NCBI GenBank assembly: GCA_002082585.1
Contig: CP020563.1
Span: 3,714,001-3,778,000, forward strand
DNA length: 64,000 nucleotides
Source: Kitasatospora albolonga
Lineage (GTDB): Bacteria > Actinomycetota > Actinomycetes > Streptomycetales > Streptomycetaceae
Direction: 5' to 3'
In this document: positions 41,799 through 50,168 of the stretch, in pieces
Position numbering within the stretch: position 1 is the first letter of the stretch
Layout of the letters: each line of letters starts with the position of its first letter
Made by a program: the position numbers and the translations under genes
Notes under the pieces: model-generated
Databases searched by the model: none
What the model was told of the DNA's origin: nothing
Seen by the model: only the letters and a program-made list of their open reading frames with translations

Positions 41799-43082
41799 TC
41801 AGCGGCGCAGGGCTTCGGCGGGCTCGATGCGGGAGGCCCGCCACGCGGGGTAGACACCGGCGAGCAGCCCCGTGGCCAGCCCGATCAGCGGGGCCGCCGC
41901 GACGACACCGGGGTGGAGAACGGGGGTCCACTCGCGGTTGAGGGCCACACCGACGACCGTCAGGGCCCCCAGCGAGGTGCCGACGAGCCCGCCGAGCGCC
42001 CCCAGGACCCCTGATTCGGCCAGGAACTGGGCGGTGATGTGCCGGGCCCGGGCGCCGAGCGACCGGCGGAGGCCGATCTCACCGGTCCTTTCGAGGACGG
42101 CCACCAGCGTCGTGTTGGCGATGCCCACCGCCCCGATCAGCAGACAGATGGCGGCGAGGACGAGGAAGAGCTGCCCGAGGTCGGTGGAGACCCCGCCGCG
42201 CAGCGCCTTCGGGTCCGGGGGCGGGACGACGGAGAAGTACTCCGGGTGGTCGGGCCGCAGGGCGTGGGCCGCCTCGTGGGCGATCTGCGGGGCCGCCCCC
42301 AGCTCCGTGGAGACGATCATGCCCGCCCCCTCCTCGGGCGGCCCCCACAGCTGGAGCGCCGTGGAGCGCGGCACCACGACGGACAGGAAGGACTCCGCCT
42401 TGCGGTCCACTCCGCCGATGACGCCCATCACCACGAAGGGTCGGGTGCCGATGAAGACGGTCGGCCGGGACTCCAGGGTGGTGATGCCGAGGCGGGCGGC
42501 CAGGCCCTGCCCGATGAGGACGACCTCGGAGGCGTTGCGCTCGTGGTGGTCGCCGAAGAGGCTGCCCTCGCGCAGCCGGGCCCCGACAGCGGTCAGGGCG
42601 CCGGGCGTCGCCGCCGTCACGGAGGGCTGCTCGGCCCCGGTGCGCGCGCCCGCGGCGAGGGAGGTGGTGAGCCGGTCGTCCTCGAACAGCCGGACCGGCC
42701 AGTGCGTCCCGGCCGCCCGTACGCCGTTGAGCGCGGTCAGACGCGCGTCGGCGTCCGGAGGGAAGGCGCCGCCGACGACATCGCCCGAAGCGGCCGACAC
42801 GTCCTCGATGCTCACTTCCGTCGCCGACAGGACGTTGAACCGGGTGTCGATCTGGGCGGCGGCGGTGGCCGTGAGCCCGAGCACGGCGACGAACGCGCCG
42901 ACGCCGAGCACGGTGCCCAGGGCGGTGAGCAGGGAACGGGCGGGGCGTTGCAGCATCCCGGCGGTGGCCTCGGCGACCAGATCGCGCGCGGAGAGCCGGG
43001 TGGTGTCCTGCTGCCCGGGGGATGCTTCGCGGGTACGCCGCCGGGGGCGCGGGAGGGCGAGGCGGGGCCGGGGCACCTTCAT
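41799..43082 (-). CDS. MacB/FtsX-type ABC transporter permease
   Basis: 427-aa permease: TM1 (ALGTVLGVGAFVAVLGLTATAAAQ), a large extracytoplasmic domain (residues 70-290), then three C-terminal helices (FLVLAAICLLIGAVGIANTTLVAVLERTGEIGLRRSLGA; GVLGALGGLVGTSLGALTVVGVAL). This is the FtsX/MacB mechanotransmission architecture. ATG overlaps the ATPase stop by 4 nt. Last gene of the four-gene export operon. Confidence 0.92.
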   Translation of the reverse strand: MKVPRPRLALPRPRRRTREASPGQQDTTRLSARDLVAEATAGMLQRPARSLLTALGTVLGVGAFVAVLGLTATAAAQIDTRFNVLSATEVSIEDVSAASGDVVGGAFPPDADARLTALNGVRAAGTHWPVRLFEDDRLTTSLAAGARTGAEQPSVTAATPGALTAVGARLREGSLFGDHHERNASEVVLIGQGLAARLGITTLESRPTVFIGTRPFVVMGVIGGVDRKAESFLSVVVPRSTALQLWGPPEEGAGMIVSTELGAAPQIAHEAAHALRPDHPEYFSVVPPPDPKALRGGVSTDLGQLFLVLAAICLLIGAVGIANTTLVAVLERTGEIGLRRSLGARARHITAQFLAESGVLGALGGLVGTSLGALTVVGVALNREWTPVLHPGVVAAAPLIGLATGLLAGVYPAWRASRIEPAEALRR

Positions 43083-43879
43083 ACCGCCCCTCCCGCCGCC
43101 AGGGCCGCGGCTCCGGCTGCTGTTACGGCTCCGACTCCGTCTCCCGCTCCGGCTTCGTACGCGGGTCCGTCCTCGCGCGTCTCGTTCAGCCGCCCGTCGC
43201 GGATCGTCACGGTGCGTCCGCCGCGCAGCGCCACCTGCCGGTCGTGGGTGATGACGACCACGGTCAGCCCCTCCCGGTGCAGATCCGCGAGGAGCTCCAT
43301 CACCTTCCGCGCGTTCTCCGAGTCGAGGTTCCCGGTCGGTTCGTCGCACAGCAGCAGGGACGGCCCGCCCGCCACCGCGCGGGCGATGGCCACGCGCTGC
43401 CGCTCTCCCCCCGAGAGCCGGGTGGGCGGGGAGGCGGTCCGGTGGGCGAGGCCGACCCGTTCCAGTGCCGTACGCGCCCGGGCCAGGCGCTCGGCGGGCG
43501 GGACGCCGGTGTACACCATGGCGAGGGCGACGTTCTCCAGGGCGGTGCGGTGCGGCAGCAGGTGGAAGGACTGGAAGACGAAGCCGACGCGGTTGCCCCG
43601 CAGCCCGGTGCGGGCCTTGTCGCTCAGCTCACGGGTGGGGATGCCGTCCAGGAGGTACGTACCGGTGGTGGGCGCGTCCAGCAGTCCGGCGATGTTGAGG
43701 AACGTCGACTTGCCCGACCCCGAGGGCCCGACGACGGTGACGAACTCGCCCCGTCCGATACGGAGGTCGGAGGGCCGCAACGCGGGCACCGGGGGCGGCC
43801 CGGGATAGGTGAGCCCGACCCCTCGGAACTCGATGACCGGGGTGGTGTCCGGGGCAGGGTCCGGCGGGGCGCCCGTCAC
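43079..43879 (-). CDS. ABC transporter ATPase, MacB/LolD type
   Basis: 266-aa ATPase: Walker A GPSGSGKST, Q-loop FVFQSFHLLPHRTALENV, signature LSGGERQR, Walker B LLLCDEPTGNLD, H-loop VVITHD. 'DEPTGNLDS' marks the LolD/MacB/FtsE subfamily. An Ala/Gly-rich tail (GAVTAAGAAALAAGGAV) follows residue 235. GTG start overlaps the stop of the membrane-fusion gene (GTGA), and the stop overlaps the permease. Confidence 0.95.
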   Translation of the reverse strand: MTGAPPDPAPDTTPVIEFRGVGLTYPGPPPVPALRPSDLRIGRGEFVTVVGPSGSGKSTFLNIAGLLDAPTTGTYLLDGIPTRELSDKARTGLRGNRVGFVFQSFHLLPHRTALENVALAMVYTGVPPAERLARARTALERVGLAHRTASPPTRLSGGERQRVAIARAVAGGPSLLLCDEPTGNLDSENARKVMELLADLHREGLTVVVITHDRQVALRGGRTVTIRDGRLNETREDGPAYEAGAGDGVGAVTAAGAAALAAGGAV

Positions 43880-45648
43880 GGGGCCTCACCTGCCGGTCCC
43901 TCGTCGCCCGAGGGGCGGATGCCGATGACGACCCGGTCCCCGTCGTCCAGACCGCCACGAACGTCACGGCCGCCACGGCTGTCACGACCGGCGGAGTCGA
44001 CGGGGTCGGCGGGGTTGACGGGGGTGACCTCGACGAGCCCGTCCGCCTCCATGCCCGTACGGACCTCGACCCGGTCCCGCCGCCCGTCGGCGCGGAGCAC
44101 GGAGACGGCCGTCGAGCCGTCGGGGTCCGAGACCAGGGCGGTGACCGGTACGGCCAGCACCTCCCCCTTGCTGCGGGCGGCGGCGACGGTCACCCGCACC
44201 TCCCGGCCCGACAGCGCGTCGGCGAGCGGGCGCTTCGCCGTGATCCTGACCGGGTAGCCGGGCGAACCGCCGCGTGTCTCCAGCCCTTCGGAATCGGCCC
44301 CGGCCTTCCGCTCCCGCGCGGGGGCGTCCCCGACGAAGGAGATCCCGGCCGGTACGGGCCGCTGGTCCAGCTCCGAGTGGACCTCGGCGCCCTGGCCGAC
44401 CTTGAGCAGGCCCACCTGGGACTCCGGAACATGGGCCTCCACCACCAGTTCGCCGCTGGACAGCCGCATGACGCCGCCGCTGACCGCCGAGCCCACGTCC
44501 GCGGTCAGGGATTCCACCCTGGCCGGGAAGCCGGTGGCGTACACGACCTCGGAGGCGGGGAGCAGGGGGCCCTGGCGCCCCTGCTCGTCGGCCAGGTCGG
44601 CGCGGGCGGCGGTCAGGTCCTGGGCGGCCCGCGCGGCCGCCGTCCTGAGCTCGGCGATGCTCTCGCCGTCGGCGGCCCCCTTCGGGTCCCCCGCACTCCC
44701 GGTGTCCGCCGCCCCGGTCGCCCGGGTGGCCCGGGTGACGGCGGCGGCGGTGTCCTCGGCCTGGCGCTCGGCGTCGGTGACGGCCTGCCGGGCGGTCTTC
44801 AGGGCCTCCGCCCCGTCCTCGTGCGCCGGGCGCGGCTCGTGGCCGCGCTTGCCGTAGAAGGCGGTGAGGGCCGTCCCGGTGCCGGTTCCGAAGGTGCCCG
44901 GCCGGTCGGGGGCGGTGCTGTGGCCGAAGCCCCGCAGGGCCTTCTGGAGCTGCTCGACGTCCGGGCCCCGGGTGCCCGGCCTCAGGTCCCGGTAGACGGG
45001 AAGCGCGCCCGGCAGCGCGAAGACGGGCCGCCCGGAGACCTCCAGGAGGATGTCCCCGGCCCCGACGGCGTCCCCGGCGTTCTTGACGACCCGGGTCACC
45101 ACGGCCCGCCCCGCCGTGTCGCCGGACTCCCCGGGCGAGACGTCGACCACCTGGGTGGCCTTGACCGTCCCGCGCACGATCAGGGTGTCCTTGAGCACCC
45201 GCCGCTCCACCGGAGCCGTCAGCACGTCCGGGGGCGGCGCCTCGGCCGCGGCGGCGGCCTCGGCCGGTGACTTGACGAAGGCCGAGGCGCCGACCCCGGA
45301 GGCCGCGAGGACCGCCGCGACGACGGCGATGGCCACCACCCAGCGCCGCCGCCCCGCGAGCCGGGAGGCCCCGGCGTCCGCGGACACGTCCTGCGCGGGC
45401 GCGCCTTGAGCGAGCTCGACCTGAGCGGGCGTGCCCTGCGCGGGCGTGCCTTGGGCAGGCGTGCCTTGGGCGAACTCGACCTGCGCGGGCGTGCCCTGGC
45501 CGTGCCCGGCCTGCCCGTACGTATCCGTGTCCTGGCCGCGCCCGGCCTGGCTGCCCGTGCCCTGCTCGTACACGTCCTGCTCGTACACGTCCTGCTCGTA
45601 CACGTCCTGCCCGTACGCGTCCCGGCCGCCCATGTCCCTCTCCGTCAC
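43876..45648 (-). CDS. Membrane-fusion (HlyD-like) protein with peptidoglycan-binding domain
   Basis: About 590 aa. A cytoplasmic N-terminus of pentapeptide repeats (VYEQD, then GTPAQ/VEFAQ) to residue about 85 precedes a TM helix (RRWVVAIAVVAAVLAASGVGASAF). Outside: lipoyl-like beta segments (VERRVLKDTLIVRGTVKATQVV), a PG-binding_1 motif (LRPGTRGPDVEQLQKALRGFG), a coiled-coil hairpin, and the C-terminal adaptor barrel. It should link the MacB-type permease to cell wall or substrate. GTG at 45648 has GAGGG 5 nt upstream; an ATG at 45633 is a good alternative. Confidence 0.88.
   Translation of the reverse strand: MTERDMGGRDAYGQDVYEQDVYEQDVYEQGTGSQAGRGQDTDTYGQAGHGQGTPAQVEFAQGTPAQGTPAQGTPAQVELAQGAPAQDVSADAGASRLAGRRRWVVAIAVVAAVLAASGVGASAFVKSPAEAAAAAEAPPPDVLTAPVERRVLKDTLIVRGTVKATQVVDVSPGESGDTAGRAVVTRVVKNAGDAVGAGDILLEVSGRPVFALPGALPVYRDLRPGTRGPDVEQLQKALRGFGHSTAPDRPGTFGTGTGTALTAFYGKRGHEPRPAHEDGAEALKTARQAVTDAERQAEDTAAAVTRATRATGAADTGSAGDPKGAADGESIAELRTAAARAAQDLTAARADLADEQGRQGPLLPASEVVYATGFPARVESLTADVGSAVSGGVMRLSSGELVVEAHVPESQVGLLKVGQGAEVHSELDQRPVPAGISFVGDAPARERKAGADSEGLETRGGSPGYPVRITAKRPLADALSGREVRVTVAAARSKGEVLAVPVTALVSDPDGSTAVSVLRADGRRDRVEVRTGMEADGLVEVTPVNPADPVDSAGRDSRGGRDVRGGLDDGDRVVIGIRPSGDEGPAGEAP
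45406..45620. repeat. 15-bp tandem repeats encoding pentapeptides
   Basis: Two arrays inside the membrane-fusion gene: 45406-45510 with seven 15-bp units (CTGCGCGGGCGTGCC type) and 45561-45620 with four units (CCTGCTCGTACACGT three times exactly, then one variant). All are in-frame, so copy changes only alter the disordered cytoplasmic tail. Confidence 0.95.
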
Positions 45649-45671
45649 GTCCGCCCTCCCCGGCCCGGGCC

Positions 45672-46604
45672 TCAGCCGGTCCGGACGTCGGCGGCCCGGT
45701 CCATCCAGCTCGCTATCGCGTTCCTGACCTCGGCGAACGCTTCCGGCTTGGCCTCGATGTACTGCTTCTGGTAGGCGACGTCCACGGCGTTCCAGACCCC
45801 GACGACGTTGTGCCGCTCCTTGCAGCGGACGTCGGCCACCGCGACCGCGATCTCGGCCTGGGAGGCGGTGACGTTGCCGCTCCACGCCTCGTCGTCCAAT
45901 GATTCGAGCGGGGTGGCGTAGGTGTACCCCTCCTCCGCCATACAGGCCGACCACTTCTTGAACACGGCAGTGACCTGAGGGGCCTCGGCGGCCTTGAAGA
46001 CCGAGTCGATGTTGGCGTCGACGGCGATCTCCGTGTCGTCCACCCCCCGGCCGGCCGATCCGGTGAGCGCCTTGTTCGCCTCGCCGAAGCACCCGTGGTC
46101 GGGCACCTTCTCGCCGTTGACGGTCTGACCGCCCGGACCGAACTTGCTGTTGTCCGAGGCGCCCGTCAGCGCCACCAGCGCTTCCCCGCTGGGCGGCGGC
46201 ATCTTCTCGACGGACCCCTGCTGCCTCTTGACGCCCCGGGTGTAGCCGTTGAGCTCCGCGTCGGCGATGTCGTTCGCCCCGTACCGCCACAGGGCGAGCC
46301 GGTCGGGCATGCCGGGGTCCTTCTCCCGTACGGGACGGGGGTGGTCGAAGCCGAACCGGCTCATGCACCGCACCTGGACGGCGTCATGCGCCTTCGTCAG
46401 CTGGAGCCGCTGCTCCGGGCTGAGCAGGTAGGGCTCGATGGGCAGCGAGACCTTCTCGGTGGAGAGCATCTGCTGTACGGCCCCGACCTTGGGCACCGGG
46501 ACCGCGTCCGCGTCGCCCTTGCCGTCCCCGCCGCCTCCGCAGCCGGTGACGAGCAGAACAGGAACACAGATCGCCGCGGAAGCGGCGAGGCGTGCTGTGC
46601 GCAT
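45672..46604 (-). CDS. Lipoprotein of unknown function, first gene of export operon
   Basis: 310-aa lipoprotein: signal peptide with lipobox VTGC (Cys about 22) followed by GGGGDG linker. The mature part has six or more Cys/Trp-rich positions (QVRCMSRFGF, HGCFGEANKA, KWSACMAEEGYTY, ADVRCKERHN) suggesting disulfides. No named family recognised. AGGAG precedes the ATG. It stands 23 bp upstream of the membrane-fusion gene, so it may be the substrate-capturing partner or a regulator of the exporter. Confidence 0.8.
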   Translation of the reverse strand: MRTARLAASAAICVPVLLVTGCGGGGDGKGDADAVPVPKVGAVQQMLSTEKVSLPIEPYLLSPEQRLQLTKAHDAVQVRCMSRFGFDHPRPVREKDPGMPDRLALWRYGANDIADAELNGYTRGVKRQQGSVEKMPPPSGEALVALTGASDNSKFGPGGQTVNGEKVPDHGCFGEANKALTGSAGRGVDDTEIAVDANIDSVFKAAEAPQVTAVFKKWSACMAEEGYTYATPLESLDDEAWSGNVTASQAEIAVAVADVRCKERHNVVGVWNAVDVAYQKQYIEAKPEAFAEVRNAIASWMDRAADVRTG

Positions 46605-46619
46605 GGCGGAAGGCTCCTG

Positions 46620-46735
46620 GAAAAGAAAATGAGGAGAAAGGCAGGGCAGAGAACGCGGAAGCGAAAAGGAAAAGGAAGGGGAAGAGGCAGGGAGAGCGAA
46701 AAGGAACCAGGCAGCGGGGAACGAGGAGGAGCGAG
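46620..46735 (-). promoter_or_regulatory. Pyrimidine-rich leader of the lipoprotein operon
   Basis: The plus strand is almost all A and G over about 115 bp (e.g. AAAAGGAAAAGGAAGGGGAA), so the operon's mRNA has a C/U-rich, weakly structured leader. No promoter hexamers were assigned. A similar leader precedes the large flotillin gene. Confidence 0.55.
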
Positions 46736-46878
46736 CCGTGCGGGGCACCCGATTCGGGCCCACCTGCCCCGCACAGCCCGCTCCGGCGAGCGGCCTCTCT
46801 TCCTGCGCGCCGGGCTCGTGGGCCCGGCACACGCCCTGCTCAGCCGCACCGGAATCGGCTGGACGCAGGCGTGGGACC

Positions 46879-47286
46879 TCAGCGGTGGTGCTTGCCCGAC
46901 GCGTTCTTGTTCTTCAGGCTCGCGTTGAGGTTCTGGGCCCCGGCGACGCCGATCGTCTGGCAGGCCACCTGGCAGTTGAAGTTGATGCCGCGGTACACCG
47001 TGAACTGGTAGTTGTAGTCGTGGCTGTTGACCGAGCCCGCGTTGTTCTTGACGTTCTGGCCCGCACCGGCGCTGCCGTTCGTGCTGGCGACGAACTTCTT
47101 GCCCGCGTAGTCGCCGAGCTCGCCCCACTGCTTGTAGATGCCGCCCTGGTAGCTCGTGCCGTAGTGGAGACACGTGTACCCGGACGAGCACGCGGCGGCA
47201 GCCGCCGCCGGCTGCGCGAAGATGATGCCCGATCCGATGACGGCCGCGGCGGCGGTTGCGGCGGCAAAGCGACGTGCGGTGAACAT
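46879..47286 (-). CDS. Secreted I36-type (SMPI/crystallin-like) small protein
   Basis: 135-aa secreted protein. Signal peptide to about residue 31 (AAATAAAAVIGSGIIFAQPAAAAA). Mature domain has four Cys and aromatic beta strands (CSSGYTCLHYGTSYQGGIYKQWGELGDYAGKKF, GSVNSHDYNYQFTVYRGINFNCQVACQ) like peptidase inhibitor family I36/beta-gamma-crystallin proteins. Expected extracellular protease inhibitor or structural protein. GAGGGAGA precedes the ATG. Confidence 0.82.
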   Translation of the reverse strand: MFTARRFAAATAAAAVIGSGIIFAQPAAAAAACSSGYTCLHYGTSYQGGIYKQWGELGDYAGKKFVASTNGSAGAGQNVKNNAGSVNSHDYNYQFTVYRGINFNCQVACQTIGVAGAQNLNASLKNKNASGKHHR

Positions 47287-47750
47287 AGTTCTCCCTCAGC
47301 AAATACGAAAAGGACCGTACGGCCACAGAAAAGGGACATAAGACCTTCCCCGCAGCCACGTCGGCAGGTTATGCAGGCCCCTCTACCGGAAGAAATGATT
47401 CCAATGATTGGTCTCGACCAACGAGACCCCGAAAGCCCCCATACACTTACTAATCAACCGACCGATCGCGACGTTGACCGAAATTCGCCTGTTAAAAACC
47501 AGACCATTTCAAGAAGTCGCACATAAATCGCACAAGGCCCATAATTTAATCAATGCCACCCAAGCGGACAACGCGCCCGGCCAGGAACGCTGAGTGTTCA
47601 CACAAGCACGGATCGCCTCATCCACCGGTCGTTGCCGACGCGAAACCCCGGACGATGAGGGACGTCGGAGCGGGAGCGTGTCGGGGAGCTCGACCACACT
47701 GGGTTGCCGGGCACCAGCGCCCTGTCACTCCACCCCCTGCCGCTCGGGTG
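47287..47750. other. 464-bp gene-free stretch with an AT-rich island
   Basis: No gene recognised. 47390-47570 is strikingly AT-rich for this genome (AATTTAATCAATG, TTAAAAACCAG). It contains GGTCTCG-N5-CGAGACC, a perfect 7-bp-arm inverted repeat at 47410-47428, and the near-repeat ATGATTCC/ATGATTGG just before it. Lies between divergent I36-type and NfeD-like genes. Confidence 0.6.
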
Positions 47751-47751
47751 T

Positions 47752-47794
47752 CCGGCATCAAAGCCGTGTAAAGATTGCCGGAACCCGGCAGTGC
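47752..47794 (+). promoter_or_regulatory. Shared SPFH-locus element, copy A
   Basis: CCGGCA (47752-47757), ten variable bases, then GTAAAGATTGCCGGA (47768-47782), two bases, CCGGCAGTGC. The TGCCGG/CCGGCA pair forms an inverted repeat and a third half-site lies upstream. The same arrangement with the same spacing is at 55896-55938 in front of the second SPFH locus. The first start codon is 83 nt downstream. Not present elsewhere in what I read. Confidence 0.8.
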
Positions 47795-47876
47795 TGGGCA
47801 GCGGGCAGGTATGGGATCATCCAGCCAGTTCGACGGAAAACATTCGGGGGAAGTCGAAAAACAGGGGAGTGATCAC

Positions 47877-48374
47877 GTGACCTTCTTTCTCGGTCTCGGC
47901 ATTGCGGGGATCGTCCTGCTTGCCCTTTCCCTCATCTTCGGCGGCGTCCTCGAAGGGCTGCTCGACGGGTTCTTCGACGGCCTGCTGTCGCTCCCGGTGA
48001 TCGCCGGCTTCATCTCGATGCTCGGCTTCGGCGGGGCGATCGTCCTCGGCGCCACGAGTGCCGGACCGGTCGTGGCCACCGTCATCGGCACCGCGGCCGG
48101 AGTCGCCGCGGGCTGGCTGACCTGGAAACTCAGCAAGGCCCTGATGCGGGACCAGACCTCTGCCACCCCGCGCGGCGGCGACCTCGTCGGCACGTCCGGG
48201 ACGGTCGTGACGGCCATTCCGGCCGACGGCTACGGCGAGGTGATGCTGCGGCTCGCGGGACACCCCGTGAAATACGCGGCCAAGTCCCCGGAGCCCGTCG
48301 TCCGGGGCACCGAGGTCTGGGTGGAGGCGGAGCTGTCGACCACCTCGGTCTCCGTCCGCCCGGTCGAGCGCTGA
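47877..48374 (+). CDS. NfeD-like membrane protein, flotillin partner (locus A)
   Basis: 165-aa protein: three or four helices (FFLGLGIAGIVLLALSLIFGG; LPVIAGFISMLGFGGAIVLG; VVATVIGTAAGVAAGWLTW) and a C-terminal OB-fold domain (GDLVGTSGTVVTAIPADGYGEVMLRLAGHPVKYAAKS to EVWVEAELSTTSVSVRPVER). NfeD proteins accompany SPFH proteins and stabilise their membrane assemblies. GTG at 47877 has GGGGAG 8 nt upstream; the longer frame upstream crosses the promoter. The flotillin gene follows after 180 bp. Confidence 0.88.
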   Translation: MTFFLGLGIAGIVLLALSLIFGGVLEGLLDGFFDGLLSLPVIAGFISMLGFGGAIVLGATSAGPVVATVIGTAAGVAAGWLTWKLSKALMRDQTSATPRGGDLVGTSGTVVTAIPADGYGEVMLRLAGHPVKYAAKSPEPVVRGTEVWVEAELSTTSVSVRPVER

Positions 48375-48400
48375 CCACGCGAACCGACCGCGCGCCACGC

Positions 48401-48517
48401 CACACCCACACACCCCACACCCCATCCACCGCCCCACCCCCACACCCACCCCATCCATCACCCCACCACTCACCACCCACCAACACCCCACCCAGCACCC
48501 CGCACCACAAACAATCT
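48401..48517 (+). other. C/A-rich, almost G-free spacer inside locus A
   Basis: Only three G in 117 nt of the sense strand (CACACCCACACACCCCAC and similar). Any mRNA through here is unstructured and C-rich, resembling a Rho-utilisation site, between the NfeD-like and flotillin genes. No ORF with coding character. Confidence 0.8.
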
Positions 48518-48554
48518 GCCGTCCCCCATCCGGGAGGCAGGGGGGACACTTCTC

Positions 48555-50027
48555 ATGAGTCCAGTTGTCACCGCCGTCATCGGCATCGTCGTACTCCTCG
48601 TCCTGCTCGGCCTGGTCGTCATCACGCGGTACAAGGTCGCCGGGCCCAGCGAGGCGTTCATCATCACCGGCCGCCGCGGCAAGAAGTCGGTCGATCCGGT
48701 CACCGGCCTCACCAGCATCGACAACAGCGGCCAGAAGGTCGTCGTCGGTGGCGGTGTCTTCGTCGTGCCGTTCGTCCAGCAGAAGTTCACCCTGGACCTC
48801 TCCAGTCGGCACATCCCGATCGCCGTCCGGGGCGCGGTCACCCTGCGCGGTGTGAAGTCCAACCTCGAAGGCGTCGCGATCGTCAAGGTCGGGGGCAGTG
48901 AGGACGCGATCCGCGCCGCCGCGCAGCGCTTCCTCCAGCAGCAGGACGGCATCGTCGGCTTCACCCAGGAAGTGCTCTCCGGTGCGCTCCGCGCGATCGT
49001 CGGCCGGATGTCGGTCGAGGACATCATCCGCGACCGGGCCGCGTTCGCCGGGCAGGTCGCGGAGGAGGCCGAGACCAGCCTCTCCGGCCAGGGCCTGATC
49101 CTGGACGCCTTCCAGATCCAGGACATCACCACCGAGGGCTCCTACCTGGAGGACCTCGGCCGCCCCGAGGCCGCCCGCGCCAAGCAGGAGGCGGACATCG
49201 CCGAGGCGATCGCCAAGCGCGCCTCGGAGCAGGCCCGGCTGAAGGCGGCCGAGGAGATCGCCATCGCCGAGCGGACGTACTACCTGAAGCAGGCCGAGAT
49301 CAAGGCCGAGACCGAAGCCGCCGCCGCCAAGGCCAACGCCGCCGGTCCGCTCGCCGAGGCCGCGCGCCAGCAGGAAGTCCTCCAGGAGCAGGAGAAGGTC
49401 GCCGAGCGCCAGGCCGCGCTGACCGACCGCGAGCTGGACACCAAGGTCCGTAAGCCCGCCGACGCCGCCCGCTACCAGGCCGAGCAGGAGGCGGAGGCCC
49501 GCCGTATCGCCCTGGTCAAGGAGGCCGAGGCGGACGCGGAGCGCTCGCGCCTGACCGGTGAGGGTGAGAAGCTCCACCGTTCGGCGCTGGCCGACGCGGT
49601 GCGCATCGAGGGTGAGGCCGAGGCCGCGTCGATCGCCGCGAAGGGTGCGGCGGAGGCCGAGGCCATGCAGAAGAAGGCCGACGCGTTCGCGCAGTACGGT
49701 GACGCGGCCGTCCTCCAGATGCTGGTCGAGGTCCTCCCGGATGTCGTCGCGAAGGCGTCCGAGCCGCTGAGCGCCATCGACAAGATGACGGTCATCTCGA
49801 CGGACGGCGCGAGCCAGCTGGCCCGTACGGTCACCGACAACGTCGCCCAGGGCGTGGAGCTGCTCAGCTCGACGACGGGCGTGGACGTGGCGGCGCTTCT
49901 GGACAACCTGAAGAACCGCACGGCCGCCGCCACCACGGTTGCGGCGCCGTCGCAGAAGAGCGACAACAGCAAGTCCGGCAACGACAGCAACGACAAGGAC
50001 AAGGGTCAGATCGAGATCACGGACTGA
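48555..50027 (+). CDS. Flotillin-like SPFH protein (locus A)
   Basis: 490-aa SPFH/flotillin. N-terminal TM (VVTAVIGIVVLLVLLGLVVITRY), SPFH domain about 28-190 (GPSEAFIITGRRGKKS to LILDAFQIQDITT), long Ala/Glu/Lys coiled coil 200-400 (AKQEADIAEAIAKRASEQARLKAAEEIAIAERTYYLKQAEIKAETEA), and a flotillin C-terminus (FAQYGDAAVLQMLVEVLPDVVAKASEPLSAIDKMTVIS). Ends in an Asp/Lys/Asn/Ser tail. Forms membrane microdomain scaffolds; the classical FloT/FloA-like type, distinct from the YqiK-like one in locus B. Confidence 0.94.
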   Translation: MSPVVTAVIGIVVLLVLLGLVVITRYKVAGPSEAFIITGRRGKKSVDPVTGLTSIDNSGQKVVVGGGVFVVPFVQQKFTLDLSSRHIPIAVRGAVTLRGVKSNLEGVAIVKVGGSEDAIRAAAQRFLQQQDGIVGFTQEVLSGALRAIVGRMSVEDIIRDRAAFAGQVAEEAETSLSGQGLILDAFQIQDITTEGSYLEDLGRPEAARAKQEADIAEAIAKRASEQARLKAAEEIAIAERTYYLKQAEIKAETEAAAAKANAAGPLAEAARQQEVLQEQEKVAERQAALTDRELDTKVRKPADAARYQAEQEAEARRIALVKEAEADAERSRLTGEGEKLHRSALADAVRIEGEAEAASIAAKGAAEAEAMQKKADAFAQYGDAAVLQMLVEVLPDVVAKASEPLSAIDKMTVISTDGASQLARTVTDNVAQGVELLSSTTGVDVAALLDNLKNRTAAATTVAAPSQKSDNSKSGNDSNDKDKGQIEITD

Positions 50028-50048
50028 CCCCCTCCGCCCCGGCTCCAC

Positions 50049-50095
50049 CGCCTGTGCCCGGCGACGTACGTCCGTACCGTCGCCGGGCACAGGCG
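50049..50095 (+). terminator. Terminator of locus A
   Basis: Perfect 18-bp arms (50049-50066 and 50078-50095, CGCCTGTGCCCGGCGACG) over an 11-nt loop, 22 nt after the flotillin stop. No U tract. Confidence 0.88.
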
Positions 50096-50168
50096 TGTCC
50101 GGGCACTCCCCCGGCCCGCAGCACAAACCCGCTTCTCATCACCCGCGTCGCTGTGCGAGGTTCGTACG

